Shown: positions 8,063 through 9,160 of the stretch, piece after piece
How positions within the stretch are numbered: position 1 is the stretch's first letter
How the letters are laid out: each line of letters opens with the position of its first letter
Assembly: GCA_900550355.1 (NCBI GenBank)
Contig: URRT01000074.1
Coordinates: 1 to 9,160, forward strand
Reading direction: 5' to 3'
Source: an uncultured Collinsella sp.
GTDB lineage: Bacteria > Actinomycetota > Coriobacteriia > Coriobacteriales > Coriobacteriaceae
Length of the DNA stretch: 9,160 nt
Translations under genes and position numbers: made by a program
The notes under the pieces: model-generated
Database searches by the model: none
Seen by the model: the letters and a program-made list of their open reading frames with translations, nothing else
Told to the model about the DNA's origin: nothing

Positions 8063-8893
8063 ATGAGCGACGAAGAGCTCAAAAAGGTTGCCAACGAGGT
8101 AAGGAAGGGCATCGTCACCGGCGTGCACGCTGCCAAGTCCGGCCATCCGGGCGGTTCGCTCGGCGCTGCCGACATCATGACCTATCTGTACTTTGAGGAA
8201 ATGAACGTCGACCCGGCCGATCCCCGCAAGGCCGACCGCGATCGCTTTGTGCTTTCCAAGGGTCACTGCGCGCCTGGTCTGTACGCCGTGCTCGCCGAGC
8301 GCGGATTCTTCCCCAAGGAGGATCTCGAGACGCTGCGCCACATCGGCAGCCACCTGCAGGGCCATCCCAACATGAACGACACCCCGGGCGTCGACATGTC
8401 CACCGGCTCGCTCGGCCAGGGCATCTCCGCCGCCGTGGGCATGGCCGTTGCCGCCAAGCACTGGGGCGACGACTATCGCACCTACGCCCTGCTGGGCGAC
8501 GGCGAGAGCGAGGAGGGCCAGGTCTGGGAGGCCGCCATGTTTGCCGGCAACCAACAGCTCGACAACCTCTGCGTGATCGTCGACCATAACGGCCTGCAGA
8601 TCGACGGCCCCGTCGAGGAGGTCAACGACCCCATGCCGCTCGCCGACAAGTTCCGCGCCTTCAAGTTCCATGTGGTGGAGCTCGCCGACGGCAACGACTT
8701 CGACCAGATCCGCGCCGCCTTTGCCGAGGCCCGCGCCACCAAGGGTCAGCCGACCGCCATTATCGCCGAGACCACGAAGGGCAAGGGCGTCTCCTTTATG
8801 GAGAACCAGGTGGGTTGGCACGGTAAGGCCCCCAACGATGAACAGTTTGAGCAGGCCATGGCAGAGCTCACGGCCGCCGGAGAGGAGCTCTAG
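8063..8893 (+). CDS. Transketolase, N-terminal (thiamine diphosphate-binding) subunit
   Basis: First half of a split transketolase, which moves two-carbon ketol units between sugar phosphates in the non-oxidative pentose phosphate pathway in the cytoplasm. The product is 276 residues. Visible cofactor and active-site elements are His28 in SGHPGGSLGAAD, His68 in LSKGHCAPGLY, TGSLGQGISAAVGMA, and the thiamine diphosphate/metal motif from Gly145-Asp146-Gly147-Glu148 to Asn176 in VDHNGLQIDG. The start has AAAGGAAGG just upstream. The stop TAG is one base from the ATG of the second subunit, so the two halves are co-translated at about equal levels. Split transketolases are common in anaerobic bacteria and archaea. 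Amino-acid length and motifs fit transketolase better than DXP synthase. Confidence 0.95.
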   Translation: MSDEELKKVANEVRKGIVTGVHAAKSGHPGGSLGAADIMTYLYFEEMNVDPADPRKADRDRFVLSKGHCAPGLYAVLAERGFFPKEDLETLRHIGSHLQGHPNMNDTPGVDMSTGSLGQGISAAVGMAVAAKHWGDDYRTYALLGDGESEEGQVWEAAMFAGNQQLDNLCVIVDHNGLQIDGPVEEVNDPMPLADKFRAFKFHVVELADGNDFDQIRAAFAEARATKGQPTAIIAETTKGKGVSFMENQVGWHGKAPNDEQFEQAMAELTAAGEEL

Positions 8894-8894
8894 G

Positions 8895-9160
8895 ATGGCA
8901 GACGTCAAGAAAATCGCCACGCGCGTAAGCTACGGCGAGGCCCTCGTCGAGCTCGCCAACGAGCACGATGACTTTGTGGTCCTCGACGCCGACCTGGCCG
9001 CCGCCACGCAGACCGGCAAGTTTAAGGCCGCCTGCCCCGACCGCTTCTTCGATGTGGGCATCGCCGAGAGCAACCTGATGGGTGTTGCCGCCGGTATCGC
9101 AACCACCGGCCGCGTCGCCTTCGCGAGCAGCTTTGCCATGTTTGCCGCAGGCCGTGCCTT
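8895..9160 (+). CDS. Transketolase, C-terminal (pyrimidine-binding) subunit, cut by window edge
   Basis: Second half of the split transketolase. The visible 88 residues contain the start of the pyrimidine-binding domain: SYGEALVELA, the VVLDADLAAATQTGKF segment, and DVGIAESNLMGVAAGIA with Glu58, the glutamate that activates the thiamine ring. The ATG follows the first subunit's stop after one base; GAGAGGAG 7 nt upstream, inside the first gene, is the ribosome binding site. Together the two subunits complete one active site at their interface. The remainder, probably about 220 residues, lies outside the window. Confidence 0.94.
   Translation, partial: MADVKKIATRVSYGEALVELANEHDDFVVLDADLAAATQTGKFKAACPDRFFDVGIAESNLMGVAAGIATTGRVAFASSFAMFAAGRA

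Overview
The window is GC-rich chromosomal DNA carrying housekeeping genes. It most resembles a Coriobacteriia-type actinobacterium such as Collinsella. I infer this from the strong GC bias at third codon positions, the secA-prfB pair, an L31 protein with a long Ala/Lys/Glu tail, a clostridial/coriobacterial-style citrate synthase, and a split transketolase. The assignment rests on recalled gene features, not on a database search.

Layout. Positions 1-1727 lie on the minus strand: a small ACT-domain protein (1440-1727) followed by citrate synthase (1365 down to the left edge, C-terminus cut off). A 348-base divergent region (1728-2075) holds a 23-bp palindrome next to the minus-strand gene and a good extended -10 promoter for the plus-strand gene. 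Positions 2076-2501 encode ribosomal protein L31, preceded by two matched RNA hairpins and followed by a strong terminator. Positions 2580-2841 hold a 67-base nested palindrome and several hairpins upstream of secA. Positions 2842-6797 are the translationally coupled secA-prfB operon, ending in two near-copy terminator hairpins. Positions 6965-7855 encode a YitT-family membrane protein with a terminator-like hairpin just before its ribosome binding site. Positions 8063-9160 are the two halves of a split transketolase, the second cut by the right edge.

How the genes work together. L31, SecA and RF2 serve translation and protein export. Citrate synthase and transketolase serve central carbon metabolism. 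The ACT protein and the YitT protein have no assigned substrate.

The two points I consider most interesting are these. First, release factor 2 carries Ser-Pro-Thr where RF2 normally has the stop-codon-reading Ser-Pro-Phe; it has no programmed frameshift site, and none of the six complete genes in the window ends in TGA. Second, the rpmE leader contains two 21-nt hairpins of identical design, with three compensated base pairs between them and a shared loop, which looks like an L31 autoregulatory leader. I saw no CRISPR array, insertion sequence, phage gene, tRNA or rRNA.
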